A DNA stretch of 64,000 nt from Necropsobacter massiliensis (GCF_000827595.2 NZ_LN776178.1:186001-250000), one strand, 5' to 3'. Numbered from the stretch's first letter, positions 1 to 10,844 are shown. Numbers and translations are program-made. The notes: generated by a model not told the origin, from the sequence alone.

Positions 1-2
1 TT

Positions 3-83
3 TGCGGGCTGGGCGCGCTGGGTTATGAATTTGCACTGCATTATGCGCTGGATTATTTGGCAAAAAAGCCGAAATTAGCCTGA
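3..83 (+). CDS. aroQ: 3-dehydroquinate dehydratase type II, C-terminal end only (partial)
   Basis: Only the last 26 codons lie in the window; the reading frame enters from the left edge and stops at TGA 81-83. The visible residues begin CGLGALGYEFAL, which fits the last strand and helix of type II dehydroquinases, the shikimate-pathway enzyme that dehydrates 3-dehydroquinate. The call also leans on context, because aroQ sits directly upstream of accB-accC in other gamma-proteobacteria. With so little sequence the identification is probable rather than certain. Confidence 0.6.
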   Translation, partial: CGLGALGYEFALHYALDYLAKKPKLA

Positions 84-164
84 ATTTTAACGCATTTAAC
101 AGAATTTTGTCGCCAACAGCGTGATTTTCAGGTAATCTCTCGGGCGGAATTACATTTTAACCCT

Positions 165-218
165 CCGCACTTTTATCAATTTGCCTATGTGAGCAAAAAG
201 TGCGGTCGAATTTTTTAG
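165..218 (+). terminator. Inverted uptake-signal pair, possible aroQ terminator
   Basis: CCGCACTTTT at 165-174 is the exact complement of AAAAGTGCGG at 196-205, giving a 10-bp stem with a 21-base loop, followed by a T-rich stretch at 211-216. Paired uptake signals commonly act as terminators in Pasteurellaceae. Here it would end aroQ transcription just before accB. Confidence 0.5.
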
Positions 219-235
219 TATTTCAGGAAATCGTT

Positions 236-694
236 ATGGACATTCGTAAAATTAAAAAACTGATTGAATTGGTGGAAGAATCGGGCATTATGGAGCTTGA
301 AATTTCCGAAGGTGAAGAATCCGTTCGTATTAATCGCGGGGCGCCAGCGGCAACTGCGCTGCAATATACCGTTCCTGCGGCACCGGTTGCAGCGCCGTCA
401 GCACCTGCGGTTACCGCGCCGAGCGCACCAACGCCTGCACCGGCTGCGGATGAATTATCTGGGCATATCGTGCGCTCACCGATGGTGGGCACTTTCTATC
501 GCAGTCCTAGCCCGGACGCCAAAGTGTTTGTTGAGCTTGGTCAAACCGTCAAAATTGGTGATGCGCTGTGTATCGTTGAAGCGATGAAAATGATGAACCG
601 TATTGAAGCCGACAAAGCGGGTGTGGTGAAAGCCATTTTAGTCAATGACGGCGAACCGGTCGAATTTGACGAACCGTTAATCGTAATCGAATAA
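236..694 (+). CDS. accB: Biotin carboxyl carrier protein of acetyl-CoA carboxylase
   Basis: Carries the biotin that AccC carboxylates and AccA/AccD discharge onto acetyl-CoA, the first committed step of fatty acid synthesis. The 152-residue protein has an N-terminal helix region, an Ala/Pro-rich linker (about residues 45-75) and a C-terminal biotinyl domain with the motif EAMKMM, whose lysine (about residue 118) is the biotin site. The frame is open upstream to 200, but the ATG at 236 is preferred because it follows CAGGAAA and matches the family start [16 protein letters not shown]. AccC follows 57 bases downstream. Confidence 0.97.
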   Translation: MDIRKIKKLIELVEESGIMELEISEGEESVRINRGAPAATALQYTVPAAPVAAPSAPAVTAPSAPTPAPAADELSGHIVRSPMVGTFYRSPSPDAKVFVELGQTVKIGDALCIVEAMKMMNRIEADKAGVVKAILVNDGEPVEFDEPLIVIE

Positions 695-751
695 TCCTGT
701 CTTGTGTGGGGCGCTTGGCGCCCCGCAATAATATGCTAAGAGTACATTCTT

Positions 752-2098
752 ATGTTAGAAAAAGTTGTTATTGCCAACCGCGGCGAAATCGCATTACGTA
801 TTCTGCGCGCCTGCAAAGAGCTTGGCATTAAAACCGTCGCGGTACATTCTACCGCAGACCGTGAGCTGAAACACGTTTTACTTGCGGATGAAACGGTTTG
901 TATCGGGCCTGCACCTTCTGCAAAAAGTTACCTGAATATTCCGGCGATTATCGCCGCCGCCGAAGTGACCGGTGCCGATGCCATTCATCCGGGCTATGGT
1001 TTTTTATCGGAAAACGCCGATTTTGCCGAGCAGGTGGAACGTTCCGGTTTTATTTTTATCGGTCCGACCGCTGATGTGATCCGCCTAATGGGCGATAAAG
1101 TGTCTGCCATTCATGCCATGAAAAAAGCCGGTGTGCCTTGCGTGCCGGGGTCTGACGGTCCGGTGGGAACCGATATGGCGAAAAATAAAGAAATTGCCAA
1201 ACGTATCGGTTATCCGGTTATTATTAAAGCTTCCGGCGGCGGCGGTGGACGCGGCATGCGCGTGGTACGCAGCGAAAGTGCGCTGGAAGAATCCATTGCG
1301 ATGACCAAAGCGGAAGCCAAAGCGGCATTTAATAATGATATGGTGTATATGGAAAAATATCTGGAAAATCCGCGTCATGTGGAAATTCAGATATTGGCGG
1401 ATACCCACGGCAATGCGGTGTATCTGGCCGAACGCGACTGTTCCATGCAACGCCGTCATCAGAAAGTGGTGGAAGAAGCGCCGGCGCCGGGTATTTCCGA
1501 ACAAGTACGGCGCGACATCGGTTCCCGCTGTGCCAAAGCTTGTGTAGAGATCGGCTATCGCGGGGCGGGTACCTTTGAGTTCCTGTATGAAAACGGTGAG
1601 TTCTATTTTATCGAAATGAATACTCGTATTCAGGTGGAACATCCAGTGACCGAAATGATCACCGGTGTGGATTTAGTTAAAGAACAGCTGCGTATTGCCG
1701 CCGGTTTGCCGATTTCCTTTAAGCAGGAAGATATTAAAGTAAAAGGTCATGCGATCGAGTGTCGAATTAACGCCGAAGATCCGAACACTTTCCTGCCGTC
1801 GCCGGGTAAAGTGACGCATCTGCATTCACCGGGCGGTTTAGGCGTACGTTGGGATTCCCATGTGTATGCCGGTTATACTGTCCCACCGCATTATGATTCT
1901 ATGATTGCGAAACTGATCACTTACGGCGATACCCGTGAAGTGGCGATTCGTCGCATGCAAAATGCGTTGGCAGAAACGATTATCAGCGGAATCAAAACCA
2001 ATATCCCGCTGCATGAATTGATTCTGGACGATGAAAATTTCCAACGTGGCGGCACGAATATTCATTACCTTGAAAAGAAATTAGGTATGCGCGATTAA
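752..2098 (+). CDS. accC: Acetyl-CoA carboxylase, biotin carboxylase subunit
   Basis: ATP-dependent carboxylation of the biotin on AccB. At 448 residues it has the usual length. It shows the N-terminal pre-ATP-grasp domain ([13 protein letters not shown] at the start), the ATP-grasp glycine loop [11 protein letters not shown] near residue 160, and the active-site stretch [14 protein letters not shown] near residue 290. It forms an operon with accB and is followed at once by a hairpin terminator at 2108. Confidence 0.98.
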   Translation: MLEKVVIANRGEIALRILRACKELGIKTVAVHSTADRELKHVLLADETVCIGPAPSAKSYLNIPAIIAAAEVTGADAIHPGYGFLSENADFAEQVERSGFIFIGPTADVIRLMGDKVSAIHAMKKAGVPCVPGSDGPVGTDMAKNKEIAKRIGYPVIIKASGGGGGRGMRVVRSESALEESIAMTKAEAKAAFNNDMVYMEKYLENPRHVEIQILADTHGNAVYLAERDCSMQRRHQKVVEEAPAPGISEQVRRDIGSRCAKACVEIGYRGAGTFEFLYENGEFYFIEMNTRIQVEHPVTEMITGVDLVKEQLRIAAGLPISFKQEDIKVKGHAIECRINAEDPNTFLPSPGKVTHLHSPGGLGVRWDSHVYAGYTVPPHYDSMIAKLITYGDTREVAIRRMQNALAETIISGIKTNIPLHELILDDENFQRGGTNIHYLEKKLGMRD

Positions 2099-2107
2099 TG
2101 ACTGATT

Positions 2108-2141
2108 TCCCTTCTTCCGGCGACGGAGGAAGGGATTTTTT
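2108..2141 (+). terminator. Rho-independent terminator after accC, overlapping the yhdT ribosome site
   Basis: A 12-bp stem (2108-2119 with 2124-2135, one G-T pair) closes a 4-base loop GCGA and is followed by six T. The 3' arm contains GGAGGAAGGGA, which is also the Shine-Dalgarno sequence for the ATG at 2142. Confidence 0.8.
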
Positions 2142-2438
2142 ATGGATAAAAAAGTATCAATCATGCAAAACGAGAAAATAAACCGCGATCCGCGTTATCG
2201 GCAGGCCAGTAAAGAAGCCCGCTGGGCGTTGGGTTTAACCATTCTGTATGTGATCGGCTGGTGTTTGTGTGCTTATTTGCCGCAAGAAACACGAGGTCCG
2301 CTCGGATTCCCGCTCTGGTTTGAATTATCCTGTTTTTATTTACCCGTATTATTTATTGTAGTCGCCTATTGGGTGATTAAAATTGTATATCAGGATATTA
2401 GCCTTGAAAGCGATATTCAAAATCGGGAGGACAAATGA
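2142..2438 (+). CDS. yhdT: YhdT family inner membrane protein (DUF997)
   Basis: A 98-residue protein with two predicted membrane helices (about residues 28-47 and 60-82) and a charged C-terminus. The segment RQASKEARWALGLTILYVIGW resembles YhdT of E. coli, which sits upstream of panF in the same way. No biochemical function is known. The start at 2142 has a good Shine-Dalgarno inside the preceding terminator arm; an internal ATG at 2163 is closer to the E. coli length but has no clear ribosome site. It overlaps panF by 4 bases, so the two are probably co-translated. Confidence 0.85.
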   Translation: MDKKVSIMQNEKINRDPRYRQASKEARWALGLTILYVIGWCLCAYLPQETRGPLGFPLWFELSCFYLPVLFIVVAYWVIKIVYQDISLESDIQNREDK

Positions 2439-3877
2439 ATTTAGGTATTGTACTTCCGCTGATCATCTATCTTACCTTTATTTTCGGTGCAGCGGTGTAT
2501 GCTTATGTAAAGCGTACGAAAGGCGATTTTTTGACTGAATACTATGTGGGTAACCGTTCGATGACCGGCTTTGTGCTGGCGATGACTACTGCGTCCACTT
2601 ATGCCAGTGCCAGTTCCTTTATCGGCGGACCGGGGGCGGCGTATAAATTCGGGCTTGGCTGGGTTTTGCTGGCGATGATTCAGGTACCGGCAGTCTGGCT
2701 TGCACTTGGGGCGTTGGGGAAAAAATTCGCGCTGCTTTCGCGCGAAACCAATGCGTTAACCATTAACGACTTATTATTGTATCGCTATAAAAATCAATAT
2801 CTGGTCTGGATTGCCGGATTGGCATTGCTGATCGCTTTTTTTGCCGCGATGACAGTACAGTTTATCGGCGGTGCACGCTTGCTGGAAACCGCGATCGGCA
2901 TTCCTTACACGCAATCGTTGCTGATTTTCGCTTTAACCGTCGGATTATATACTTTTATCGGCGGATTTCGTGCCGTGGTGCTGACCGATACGATTCAGGG
3001 CACGGTGATGATTCTGGGTACAATTATTTTGCTGGTCGGCACGATTTATGCTGCTGGCGGAGTGGAAAGTGCGGTGCAAAAATTAACCGAAATTGATCCC
3101 GCGCTGGTCAGTCCTTATGGACCGAACGATATGCTGGATTTTCAGTTTATGGCATCGTTTTGGGTTTTAGTTTGTTTCGGCGTGGTCGGTTTGCCACACA
3201 CGGCAGTGCGCTGTATGGCGTTTAAAAACAGTCGGGCACTGCATCGCGGCATGTTGATCGGCACGCTGGTGTTATCGGTGATTATGTTGGGTATGCATTT
3301 GGCGGGCGCGTTGGGGCGAGCGATCATTCCTGAGCTGAACGTGCCGGATCAGGTTATTCCGACATTAATGCTACAAGTGTTGCCGCCAATTGTCGCCGGG
3401 ATTTTTCTGGCAGCACCGATGTCGGCGATCATGTCCACCATTGATGCTCAGCTGATTCAATCCTCATCGATTTTCGTCAAAGACCTCTATTTATCCGCCA
3501 AACCGGAAATGGCACATAATCAGAAAAAAATCGGTCGCTTTTCTTCATTGATTACACTGGGTTTGACCGCGTTGCTGATTCTGGCGGCGCTGAATCCGCC
3601 GGATATGATAATCTGGCTGAATCTGTTCGCTTTCGGCGGCTTGGAGGCGGCGTTTTTATGGGTGATTATCTTAGGGTTGTACTGGGATAAAGCCAATGCC
3701 TACGGCGCCATCGGCTCTATGCTGGTTGGGCTCAGCAGTTATATTGCCTTAACCGCCGCGGGTGTCAAATTGTTTGATTTTCATGCTATCGTGCCGTCCT
3801 TGGTATTCGGTTTGCTGGCTTTTCTGGCGACGAATAAAATCGGTGAAAAAATCATAACTGTAAGAGAGAAATCATGA
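2435..3877 (+). CDS. panF: Sodium/pantothenate symporter
   Basis: Imports pantothenate, the coenzyme A precursor, driven by sodium. The 480-residue protein is hydrophobic throughout, with the sodium:solute symporter fold. Visible family features include YYVGNRSMTGFVLAMTTAST near residue 36 and GPGAAYKFG near residue 66. Length is close to E. coli PanF (483). It overlaps yhdT by 4 bases upstream and the hydrolase gene by 4 bases downstream, indicating one transcript. Confidence 0.95.
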   Translation: MNLGIVLPLIIYLTFIFGAAVYAYVKRTKGDFLTEYYVGNRSMTGFVLAMTTASTYASASSFIGGPGAAYKFGLGWVLLAMIQVPAVWLALGALGKKFALLSRETNALTINDLLLYRYKNQYLVWIAGLALLIAFFAAMTVQFIGGARLLETAIGIPYTQSLLIFALTVGLYTFIGGFRAVVLTDTIQGTVMILGTIILLVGTIYAAGGVESAVQKLTEIDPALVSPYGPNDMLDFQFMASFWVLVCFGVVGLPHTAVRCMAFKNSRALHRGMLIGTLVLSVIMLGMHLAGALGRAIIPELNVPDQVIPTLMLQVLPPIVAGIFLAAPMSAIMSTIDAQLIQSSSIFVKDLYLSAKPEMAHNQKKIGRFSSLITLGLTALLILAALNPPDMIIWLNLFAFGGLEAAFLWVIILGLYWDKANAYGAIGSMLVGLSSYIALTAAGVKLFDFHAIVPSLVFGLLAFLATNKIGEKIITVREKS

Positions 3878-4419
3878 ACAGAGTTTATATTGTGCACGGT
3901 TATCTGGCCGCTCCCGAAAAACATTGGTTTCCATGGCTGGGGCAACAGCTGAGTGACATCGGGATTGAATGTCATATTCTGGCTATGCCGAATGCGCAAA
4001 CGCCGAACGCACAGGAATGGTTAGACTATTTAAAGCATCATGTAGTGATTGATGAGAAGACGATTATTATCGGGCATAGTTTGGGGTCAATCGCAACGCT
4101 GAATTTGCTAGCTTTTGAATATGCCCGACCGCTGGCAGCGATTTTCGTATCCGGTTTTTATCAACCGGTTGAGGGATTGGAAGAATTAATGCCGTTTTCC
4201 AATCTGTATGCCATCGCCCCGCCTTGTATGCCGTTTCCGTGTTATGTGATCAGCGCGCTGGATGATCCTATCGTGCCGCATCGTTATAGCGACGAACTGG
4301 CAAAACATTTGCAGGCAGTGTATATTCGTCTGCCGCGCGGCGGGCATTTTTTGGATCGAGAAGGTTGCACGGAATTTCCGCCGGTATTGAAATTAATCAA
4401 AGAATTGGTAAATAAATAG
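3874..4419 (+). CDS. RBBP9/YdeN-type alpha/beta serine hydrolase
   Basis: A 181-residue protein of the small alpha/beta hydrolase family that includes RBBP9 and YdeN. It opens with YIVHGYLAAPEKHWFPWL, carries the nucleophile elbow GHSLGS near residue 68, an acidic residue in ALDDPIVP near 129, and the catalytic histidine in GGHFLDREG near 160, so the triad looks intact. The substrate is unknown. It overlaps panF by 4 bases and ends 8 bases before prmA. Confidence 0.85.
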   Translation: MNRVYIVHGYLAAPEKHWFPWLGQQLSDIGIECHILAMPNAQTPNAQEWLDYLKHHVVIDEKTIIIGHSLGSIATLNLLAFEYARPLAAIFVSGFYQPVEGLEELMPFSNLYAIAPPCMPFPCYVISALDDPIVPHRYSDELAKHLQAVYIRLPRGGHFLDREGCTEFPPVLKLIKELVNK

Positions 4420-4427
4420 GATAAACA

Positions 4428-5309
4428 ATGGCTTGGGTACAAATCCGGTTAAACAGCACGGATCGAATGGCAGAACGCATTAGTGATTATTTACAGGAAA
4501 TCGGGGCAGTGTCCGTGACCTTTATGGACAGTCAGGATACGCCGATTTTCGAACCGTTGCCGGGCGAAACCCGATTATGGGGCAATACGGATATTATGGC
4601 GCTGTTTGATGCCGAAACTGATATGCAACAAATTCTGACCGCACTTGAGCATAGCGCACTGCTGGAAGAAAACTTCGTTTATAAGATTGAGCAAATTGAA
4701 GATAAAGACTGGGAACGTGCCTGGATGGATAATTTCCATCCGATGCGTTTCGGCGAACGCCTGTGGATTTGCCCGAGCTGGCGTGAGGTGCCGGATGAAA
4801 CAGCGGTCAATGTAATGTTGGATCCCGGTCTGGCATTCGGCACGGGTACACATCCGACCACTGCGTTGTGTCTGGAATGGCTGGACGGTTTGGATTTAAG
4901 CGGCAAAACAGTGATCGATTTCGGTTGTGGTTCCGGCATTCTGGCAATTGCGGCACTGAAATTGGGCGCAAAAAGTGCGGTCGGTATTGACATTGATCCG
5001 CAGGCGATTTTAGCCAGCGGCAATAATGCGCAACATAACGGCGTGGCGGCGCGTTTGCAGTTGTTTTTATCCGCCGATAAACCGGCGGATTTAAAAGCGG
5101 ATGTGGTGGTCGCCAATATTCTGGCGGGACCGCTGAAAGAGCTGTATCCGCTGATCAGCCAATTGGTGAAGCCGAACGGATTGCTTTGTTTATCCGGCAT
5201 TTTGCAGACACAGGCGCCGTCGGTTTGTGAGGCGTATGCTGAACGTTTTATGCTCGCACCTGTCGAAGTAAGGGAAGAATGGTGCCGGATTACGGGAAAA
5301 TTAAGCTAA
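4428..5309 (+). CDS. prmA: Ribosomal protein L11 methyltransferase
   Basis: Methylates ribosomal protein L11 with S-adenosylmethionine. The 293-residue protein has the N-terminal L11-recognition domain (starting [16 protein letters not shown]) and a C-terminal Rossmann methyltransferase domain. That domain shows [14 protein letters not shown] near residue 131, the SAM-binding [13 protein letters not shown] near 164, and the NILAGPL motif near 226. Length matches the family. An uptake signal (AAAAGTGCGGT) lies inside the gene at about 4970. Confidence 0.97.
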   Translation: MAWVQIRLNSTDRMAERISDYLQEIGAVSVTFMDSQDTPIFEPLPGETRLWGNTDIMALFDAETDMQQILTALEHSALLEENFVYKIEQIEDKDWERAWMDNFHPMRFGERLWICPSWREVPDETAVNVMLDPGLAFGTGTHPTTALCLEWLDGLDLSGKTVIDFGCGSGILAIAALKLGAKSAVGIDIDPQAILASGNNAQHNGVAARLQLFLSADKPADLKADVVVANILAGPLKELYPLISQLVKPNGLLCLSGILQTQAPSVCEAYAERFMLAPVEVREEWCRITGKLS

Positions 5310-5410
5310 CCTTGTCAAGGCTTAAGTATATTTTTTAGCAATTAATTTATCGAAATTTAGACATCGGTTAAACAATTGAAAAAAATTTATAATTTGTATA
5401 AAAAATATGC

Positions 5411-5439
5411 TTTTCAAATGGGGTAAAAGTGCGTATGAT
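5411..5439 (+). promoter_or_regulatory. Probable dusB-fis promoter with GC-rich discriminator
   Basis: A -35-like TTTTCA (5411-5416) and a -10 TATGAT (5434-5439) are separated by exactly 17 bases. They are followed by the GC-rich stretch AGCACGCC and preceded by about 90 bases of very A/T-rich DNA. This arrangement resembles the growth-rate-controlled fis promoter of enteric bacteria. Inferred from sequence only. Confidence 0.55.
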
Positions 5440-5516
5440 AGCACGCCTTGTCGATTGATAGGCGACTGACGGCATGTTTGGCTTTGATTGGATTAATGTG
5501 TGACGGGGAAGTGAAA

Positions 5517-6500
5517 ATGCGGATTGGGTCTTATCAACTGAAAAACCGTATTCTTCTTGCTCCGATGGCAGGCATTACCGACCAACCGTTTCGGCGGATT
5601 TGCGCTCATTACGGCGCGGGTTTAACCTATTCCGAAATGATGTCGGCCAATCCACAAGTTTGGCATACCGAAAAGTCGAAACTGCGTCTGTCTCATCATC
5701 AGGACGCAGGGATAAACGCCGTACAGATAGCGGGTTCCGATCCTGCTGAAATGGCACAGGCGGCACAAGTCAACGTAGAATACGGGGCACAGATTATTGA
5801 TATTAATATGGGCTGCCCCGCCAAGAAGGTAAACCGCAGGATGGCCGGTTCGGCGCTTTTGCAGTATCCCGATTTGGTTCGACGGATTCTTGAGGCGGTA
5901 GTCAATGCCGTGGATGTGCCTGTAACACTAAAAATTAGAACAGGCTGGGATCGGAAAAATAGAAATTGCGTGGAAATCGCGAAAATAGCGGAGCAATCCG
6001 GTATTCAGGCTTTGACTGTTCACGGGCGTACCCGCGAATGTTTATTTGAAGGGGAAGCCGAATACGATAATATCAGCGCGGTGAAGCAACAGGTTTCTAT
6101 TCCGGTTATCGCAAACGGCGATATTACATCTGCCCGTAAAGCACTTGATGTGCTGAATTATACCGAGGCGGATGCAATAATGATCGGGCGTGGCGCACTG
6201 GGCAAACCATGGATTTTTCAATCGGTGGCGGCTTTAGTCGAAGCGAATTCGGTCATTTCAGCGCCTAACTTAGCGGAAAAGTGCGGTGTAATTTTGCGTC
6301 ATATCCGTGAGCTGCATCGTTTTTACGGTGAGGAAAAAGGATATCGCATAGCGCGCAAGCATGTAGCTTGGTATTTACAGGGAATTCAACCTAATTCCGG
6401 TTTTAAACAGACTTTTAATGCGATTACGACCGCCGCAGGGCAGCTCGCCGCATTGGAAGATTATTTTAATTTGATTCAATTGGATAGAGAGACATGTTAG
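5517..6500 (+). CDS. dusB: tRNA-dihydrouridine synthase B
   Basis: FMN enzyme that reduces uridine to dihydrouridine in the D-loop of tRNA. At 327 residues it shows [12 protein letters not shown] near residue 15, the catalytic-cysteine motif [11 protein letters not shown] near 97, the phosphate-binding IANGDIT near 200 and [11 protein letters not shown] near 222. The frame is open upstream to 5448, but the ATG at 5517 after GGGGAAGTGAAA matches the family start [11 protein letters not shown]. It overlaps fis by 7 bases, the conserved dusB-fis operon arrangement. Confidence 0.97.
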   Translation: MRIGSYQLKNRILLAPMAGITDQPFRRICAHYGAGLTYSEMMSANPQVWHTEKSKLRLSHHQDAGINAVQIAGSDPAEMAQAAQVNVEYGAQIIDINMGCPAKKVNRRMAGSALLQYPDLVRRILEAVVNAVDVPVTLKIRTGWDRKNRNCVEIAKIAEQSGIQALTVHGRTRECLFEGEAEYDNISAVKQQVSIPVIANGDITSARKALDVLNYTEADAIMIGRGALGKPWIFQSVAALVEANSVISAPNLAEKCGVILRHIRELHRFYGEEKGYRIARKHVAWYLQGIQPNSGFKQTFNAITTAAGQLAALEDYFNLIQLDRETC

Positions 6501-6793
6501 AACAACAACGTAATCCGGCTGAGGCCTTAACGGTTTCAGTTTTAAATTCACAATCTCAGGTCACCAACAAACCGCTTCGTGATTCGGTGAAACAGGCATT
6601 AAGAAACTATTTATCACAGTTAGACGGTCAGGACGTGAACGATCTTTATGAATTGGTTTTAGCCGAAGTTGAACATCCTATGCTGGATATGGTTATGCAA
6701 TATACTCGCGGCAATCAAACCCGTGCTGCGACCATGTTGGGTATTAACCGCGGTACCTTACGCAAAAAATTAAAAAAATATGGTATGGGTTAA
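6494..6793 (+). CDS. fis: Nucleoid protein and DNA-bending factor Fis
   Basis: Homodimeric nucleoid protein that bends DNA and activates rRNA and tRNA promoters in fast growth. The 99-residue protein has the family's near-invariant C-terminal helix-turn-helix, visible in [20 protein letters not shown] (about residues 74-93). It is translationally coupled to dusB by a 7-base overlap and is followed directly by a hairpin terminator. Confidence 0.98.
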   Translation: MLEQQRNPAEALTVSVLNSQSQVTNKPLRDSVKQALRNYLSQLDGQDVNDLYELVLAEVEHPMLDMVMQYTRGNQTRAATMLGINRGTLRKKLKKYGMG

Positions 6794-6812
6794 TTGCTGA
6801 CCGATACGCTGA

Positions 6813-6848
6813 AACGCCCTTGTTGAGTAATGAGGGCGTTTTTTATTT
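6813..6848 (+). terminator. Rho-independent terminator after fis
   Basis: AACGCCCT (6813-6820) pairs with AGGGCGTT (6833-6840) across a 12-base loop and is followed by TTTTATTTT. It ends the dusB-fis operon. Confidence 0.85.
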
Positions 6849-6854
6849 TATCCG

Positions 6855-6870
6855 GCGCAAACGTTTTCGT
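6855..6870 (+). promoter_or_regulatory. PurR operator (PUR box) at purL
   Basis: The 16 bases GCGCAAACGTTTTCGT match the E. coli PUR-box pattern ANGCAANCGNTTNCNT at every fixed position but the first. It overlaps the expected -35 region of the purL promoter, which is where PurR represses pur genes. Confidence 0.8.
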
Positions 6871-6893
6871 TTCCGTCTAAATTCCTTTATAAT
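6865..6893 (+). promoter_or_regulatory. purL promoter
   Basis: A perfect -10 TATAAT at 6888-6893, with the -35 region (TTTCGT at 6865-6870, 17-base spacing) inside the PUR box. The start codon lies 42 bases downstream. Confidence 0.65.
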
Positions 6894-6934
6894 ATGCCCG
6901 TTTTTTGTTAACTCTAACCCATGGTAAAAAGTTT

Positions 6935-9900
6935 ATGTTACAGGTCTTCCGCGGTTCGCCCGCTTTGTCTTCATTCCGTTTAAATCACTTGGCACAACGT
7001 TTTCAGAAAGCCGATTTGCCGGTTAAATCCTGCTATGCGGAATATCTGCACTTTGCCGAACTTGCTGGCGCACTGAATGCCGATGAAACGCAGAAATTAG
7101 AACAATTGTTACACTACGGTCCGACATTGGCACAACACGAGCCGGCGGGCGAGTGTTTTATCGTGATCCCGCGTGTGGGCACGATTTCTTCTTGGTCATC
7201 GAAAGCGACGGATATTGCGCATAACTGCGGTTTAGATAAAGTGCTGCGGCTGGAACGCGGTTTGGCGTTTTATTTTGAAACGACGCGTGCATTAAGTGAC
7301 AGCGAAGAACAGCGACTGGTTGCGCATATTTATGATCGCATGATGGAAACCGTGATCCGCACGCCACAACAGGCGCAGGTATTATTCCGTCATCAGGAAC
7401 TGAAACCGTTTACCTCGGTGGATATTTTAAACGGCGGGCGACAGGCGCTGGAGGCGGCGAATGTGGATTTAGGGCTGGCATTGGCAGCGGATGAAATAGA
7501 TTATTTAGTGGAAAATTTCACCGCACTTGGGCGCAATCCGCACGATATTGAACTGTACATGTTCGCGCAAGCCAATTCGGAACATTGCCGGCATAAGATT
7601 TTTAACGCCGATTGGGTGATTGACGGCGAGAAACAGGAAAAATCCCTGTTTAAGATGATTAAAAATACCTTTGAAAAGACTCCGGATTATGTACTTTCCG
7701 CCTATAAAGACAATGCGGCGGTGATGGAAGGCTCGAAAGTCGGTCGTTTTTTCCCGGATCAAGACGGTCAGTATCGCTACCATAATGAAGACGCGCATAT
7801 TTTGATGAAAGTGGAAACCCATAATCACCCGACCGCTATTTCTCCGTTTCCGGGCGCGGCGACCGGTTCCGGTGGTGAAATTCGTGATGAAGGCGCCACC
7901 GGTCGCGGTGCCAAACCGAAAGCGGGACTGGTCGGCTTTTCGGTGTCCAACCTGTTGATTCCGGGGTTCGAGCAGCCTTGGGAAGCGCCGTTATGCAAAC
8001 CGAATCGCATTGCATCCGCGCTGGATATTATGCTTGAAGGTCCGTTGGGCGGCGCCGCATTTAACAACGAATTCGGTCGACCGGCATTGTTGGGTTATTT
8101 CCGCACCTACGAAGAAAAAGTGAACAGCTTCAACGGGGAAGAAGTGCGCGGCTACCATAAACCGATTATGCTGGCGGGCGGCATCGGTAACATTCGCGCC
8201 GAACACGTACAAAAAGGTGAGATTCCGGTCGGTGCAAAACTTATCGTACTCGGCGGTCCGGCGATGAATATTGGTCTGGGCGGCGGTGCGGCATCGTCCA
8301 TGGCTTCCGGCAAATCGAAAGAGGATTTGGATTTTGCCTCCGTGCAGCGCGATAACCCGGAAATGGAACGTCGCTGCCAAGAAGTGATCGACCGTTGCTG
8401 GCAGCTGGGTGAGGATAATCCTATCGCGTTTATTCATGATGTGGGGGCGGGCGGTTTGTCCAACGCCATGCCTGAACTGGTGCACGACGGAGGACGCGGC
8501 GGCAAGTTTGAATTACGCAATATTTTATGTGATGAGCGCGGTATGTCGCCGCTGGAAATTTGGTGTAATGAATCGCAGGAGCGTTATGTATTGGCGGTTG
8601 CCGCTGATAAGTTAGCCTTATTTGAACAGCTGTGTCGTCGCGAGCGAGCGCCTTATGCCATCATCGGCGAAGCTACGGCAGAGGCGCATTTGACTTTACA
8701 TGATAACCATTTCGACAATAATCCGATTGATTTACCGATGGGCGTATTATTAGGCAAAACGCCGAAAATGACCCGCGATGTGCGCTCAAGTGCGGTGGAA
8801 AATTCGCCGATTTCGCAGGATGACATCAGCTTAAAAGACGCGTTATATCGCGTATTGCGCCTGCCGGTGGTGGCGGAAAAAACCTTCCTGATTACGATCG
8901 GTGACCGTTCAGTGACCGGCATGGTAGCGCGCGATCAAATGATCGGTCCGTGGCAAATTCCGGTGGCAGATTGTGCGGTAACAACCGCCAGTCTGGACAG
9001 CTATTACGGCGAAGCAATGTCGATGGGCGAACGTGCTCCTGTAGCGCTGCTGGATTTCGCCGCCTCTGCCCGGTTAGCTGTCGCCGAAAGCATTACCAAT
9101 ATTGCGGCAACGGATATCGGCGATATTAAACGAATTAAATTATCCGCGAACTGGATGTCGGCGGCCGGTCATGCCGGTGAGGACGCCGGGCTGTATGCCG
9201 CAGTGAAAGCGGTGGGGGAAGAACTGTGCCCGCAGCTTGGCTTAACCGTGCCGGTAGGCAAAGACTCTATGTCCATGAAAACCACATGGCAGGCAAACGG
9301 TGAGCAGAAATCCGTTACCGCGCCATTGTCTTTAATCATCAGTGCCTTTGCCCGCGTGGAAGATGTACGTAAAACCGTCACTGCGCAATTACGCACTGAT
9401 AAAGGCAGCAGCCGTCTATTACTCATCGATCTGGGTGAGGGCAAAAATCGTTTGGGCGCAACCGCACTTGCGCAGGTATATAAACAACTGGGCGACAAAC
9501 CGGCGGATGTGGTCAGTGCCGCCAGCTTGAAAGGCTTTTTCGCTGCCATGCAAACGCTGGTAGAGCAGGAAAAACTGTTGGCCTATCATGACCGTTCCGA
9601 CGGCGGACTGGTAGTGACGCTGGCGGAAATGGCATTTGCCGGTCATTGCGGGGTTTCTGTGGATATCAGTGCGCTGGGTGACAACGATTTAAGCGTGTTA
9701 TTTAGCGAAGAACTCGGCGCCGTGATTCAGGTGCGAGAAACCGATTTGGCAGCAGTGCGTGAAGTGTTGGCTCAGCATGGTTTGATTCATTTAACCAAAG
9801 AGCTGGGCGATGTAACTGAAAATGATGAATTTGAAATTAGCCGCGGTAATAAAGTATTAATCAGCGAAAAACGTTCCGAATTGCGTGGCGTATGGGCGGA

Positions 9901-10828
9901 ACTTACCCATCAAATGCAGCGTCTGCGCGATAATCCGGAATGTGCCGATCAGGAGTTTGCCGCCAAGAAAGATGCGTCCGATAAGGGCTTTTCTGCACAT
10001 CTGAGTTACGATGTGAACGAAGATATTGCCGCCCCTTATATCGCCGGTGGAGCCAGACCGCGTATCGCTATTTTGCGCGAGCAAGGGGTTAACAGCCATG
10101 TGGAAATGGCGGCGGCATTTGACCGCGCCGGTTTTGAAGCCGTTGACGTCCATATGAGCGATTTACATGCCGCCCGTCGCAATTTGAACGAGTTTAATGC
10201 ACTTGTTGCTTGCGGCGGTTTCTCTTACGGTGATGTTCTTGGTGCCGGCGGTGGATGGGCAAAATCTATCCTATTTAATACCGCACTTCGCGACCAGTTC
10301 GCCGCCTTTTTCGAGAATCAAGATACGCTAGCGCTGGGCGTGTGCAACGGTTGCCAAATGCTTTCCAACCTCACTGATATCATCCCTGGCACACAAGCTT
10401 GGCCGCGTTTCGTGCGTAATCAGTCCGAACGCTTTGAGGCCCGTGCCGCGCTAGTGCGCATTAATGACAGCAATTCCCTGTGGTTTAACGGAATGGCGGG
10501 TTCCCACATGCCGATTGCGGTATCGCACGGTGAAGGTCGGGTAGAGTTCAAAAACGCGCAACAGTTACAACAATTGCGCGAGCAGAAACTGATTGTCGCG
10601 CAATATATCGACAACAACCTGCAGCCGACGGAAGTCTACCCAGCCAATCCGAACGGTTCCGTAGAAGGAATTACCGCCTTGTCTAATGTTGACGGCCGCA
10701 TCGCTATCATGATGCCGCATCCGGAACGCGTATTCCGCACCGTCAGCAATTCATGGCATCCGGAAGATTGGGGCGAAGACGGTGCTTGGATGCGCTTGTT
10801 TAGAAATGCAAGAGTTGCTTTTAAATAA
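6935..10828 (+). CDS. purL: Phosphoribosylformylglycinamidine synthase
   Basis: Fourth step of purine synthesis: converts FGAR to FGAM with ATP and glutamine. The 1297-residue protein is the long single-chain form. It has an N-terminal PurS-like region, two PurM-like repeats (for example [19 protein letters not shown] near residue 300), and a C-terminal class I glutaminase domain with the cysteine nucleophile in LGVCNGCQM near 1135 and PHPERVFR near 1266. The frame is open from 6905, but ATG 6935 gives the family start [16 protein letters not shown] box precedes it and a terminator follows. Confidence 0.97.
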   Translation: MLQVFRGSPALSSFRLNHLAQRFQKADLPVKSCYAEYLHFAELAGALNADETQKLEQLLHYGPTLAQHEPAGECFIVIPRVGTISSWSSKATDIAHNCGLDKVLRLERGLAFYFETTRALSDSEEQRLVAHIYDRMMETVIRTPQQAQVLFRHQELKPFTSVDILNGGRQALEAANVDLGLALAADEIDYLVENFTALGRNPHDIELYMFAQANSEHCRHKIFNADWVIDGEKQEKSLFKMIKNTFEKTPDYVLSAYKDNAAVMEGSKVGRFFPDQDGQYRYHNEDAHILMKVETHNHPTAISPFPGAATGSGGEIRDEGATGRGAKPKAGLVGFSVSNLLIPGFEQPWEAPLCKPNRIASALDIMLEGPLGGAAFNNEFGRPALLGYFRTYEEKVNSFNGEEVRGYHKPIMLAGGIGNIRAEHVQKGEIPVGAKLIVLGGPAMNIGLGGGAASSMASGKSKEDLDFASVQRDNPEMERRCQEVIDRCWQLGEDNPIAFIHDVGAGGLSNAMPELVHDGGRGGKFELRNILCDERGMSPLEIWCNESQERYVLAVAADKLALFEQLCRRERAPYAIIGEATAEAHLTLHDNHFDNNPIDLPMGVLLGKTPKMTRDVRSSAVENSPISQDDISLKDALYRVLRLPVVAEKTFLITIGDRSVTGMVARDQMIGPWQIPVADCAVTTASLDSYYGEAMSMGERAPVALLDFAASARLAVAESITNIAATDIGDIKRIKLSANWMSAAGHAGEDAGLYAAVKAVGEELCPQLGLTVPVGKDSMSMKTTWQANGEQKSVTAPLSLIISAFARVEDVRKTVTAQLRTDKGSSRLLLIDLGEGKNRLGATALAQVYKQLGDKPADVVSAASLKGFFAAMQTLVEQEKLLAYHDRSDGGLVVTLAEMAFAGHCGVSVDISALGDNDLSVLFSEELGAVIQVRETDLAAVREVLAQHGLIHLTKELGDVTENDEFEISRGNKVLISEKRSELRGVWAELTHQMQRLRDNPECADQEFAAKKDASDKGFSAHLSYDVNEDIAAPYIAGGARPRIAILREQGVNSHVEMAAAFDRAGFEAVDVHMSDLHAARRNLNEFNALVACGGFSYGDVLGAGGGWAKSILFNTALRDQFAAFFENQDTLALGVCNGCQMLSNLTDIIPGTQAWPRFVRNQSERFEARAALVRINDSNSLWFNGMAGSHMPIAVSHGEGRVEFKNAQQLQQLREQKLIVAQYIDNNLQPTEVYPANPNGSVEGITALSNVDGRIAIMMPHPERVFRTVSNSWHPEDWGEDGAWMRLFRNARVAFK

Positions 10829-10844
10829 GGAAAAGCATAGCAAG

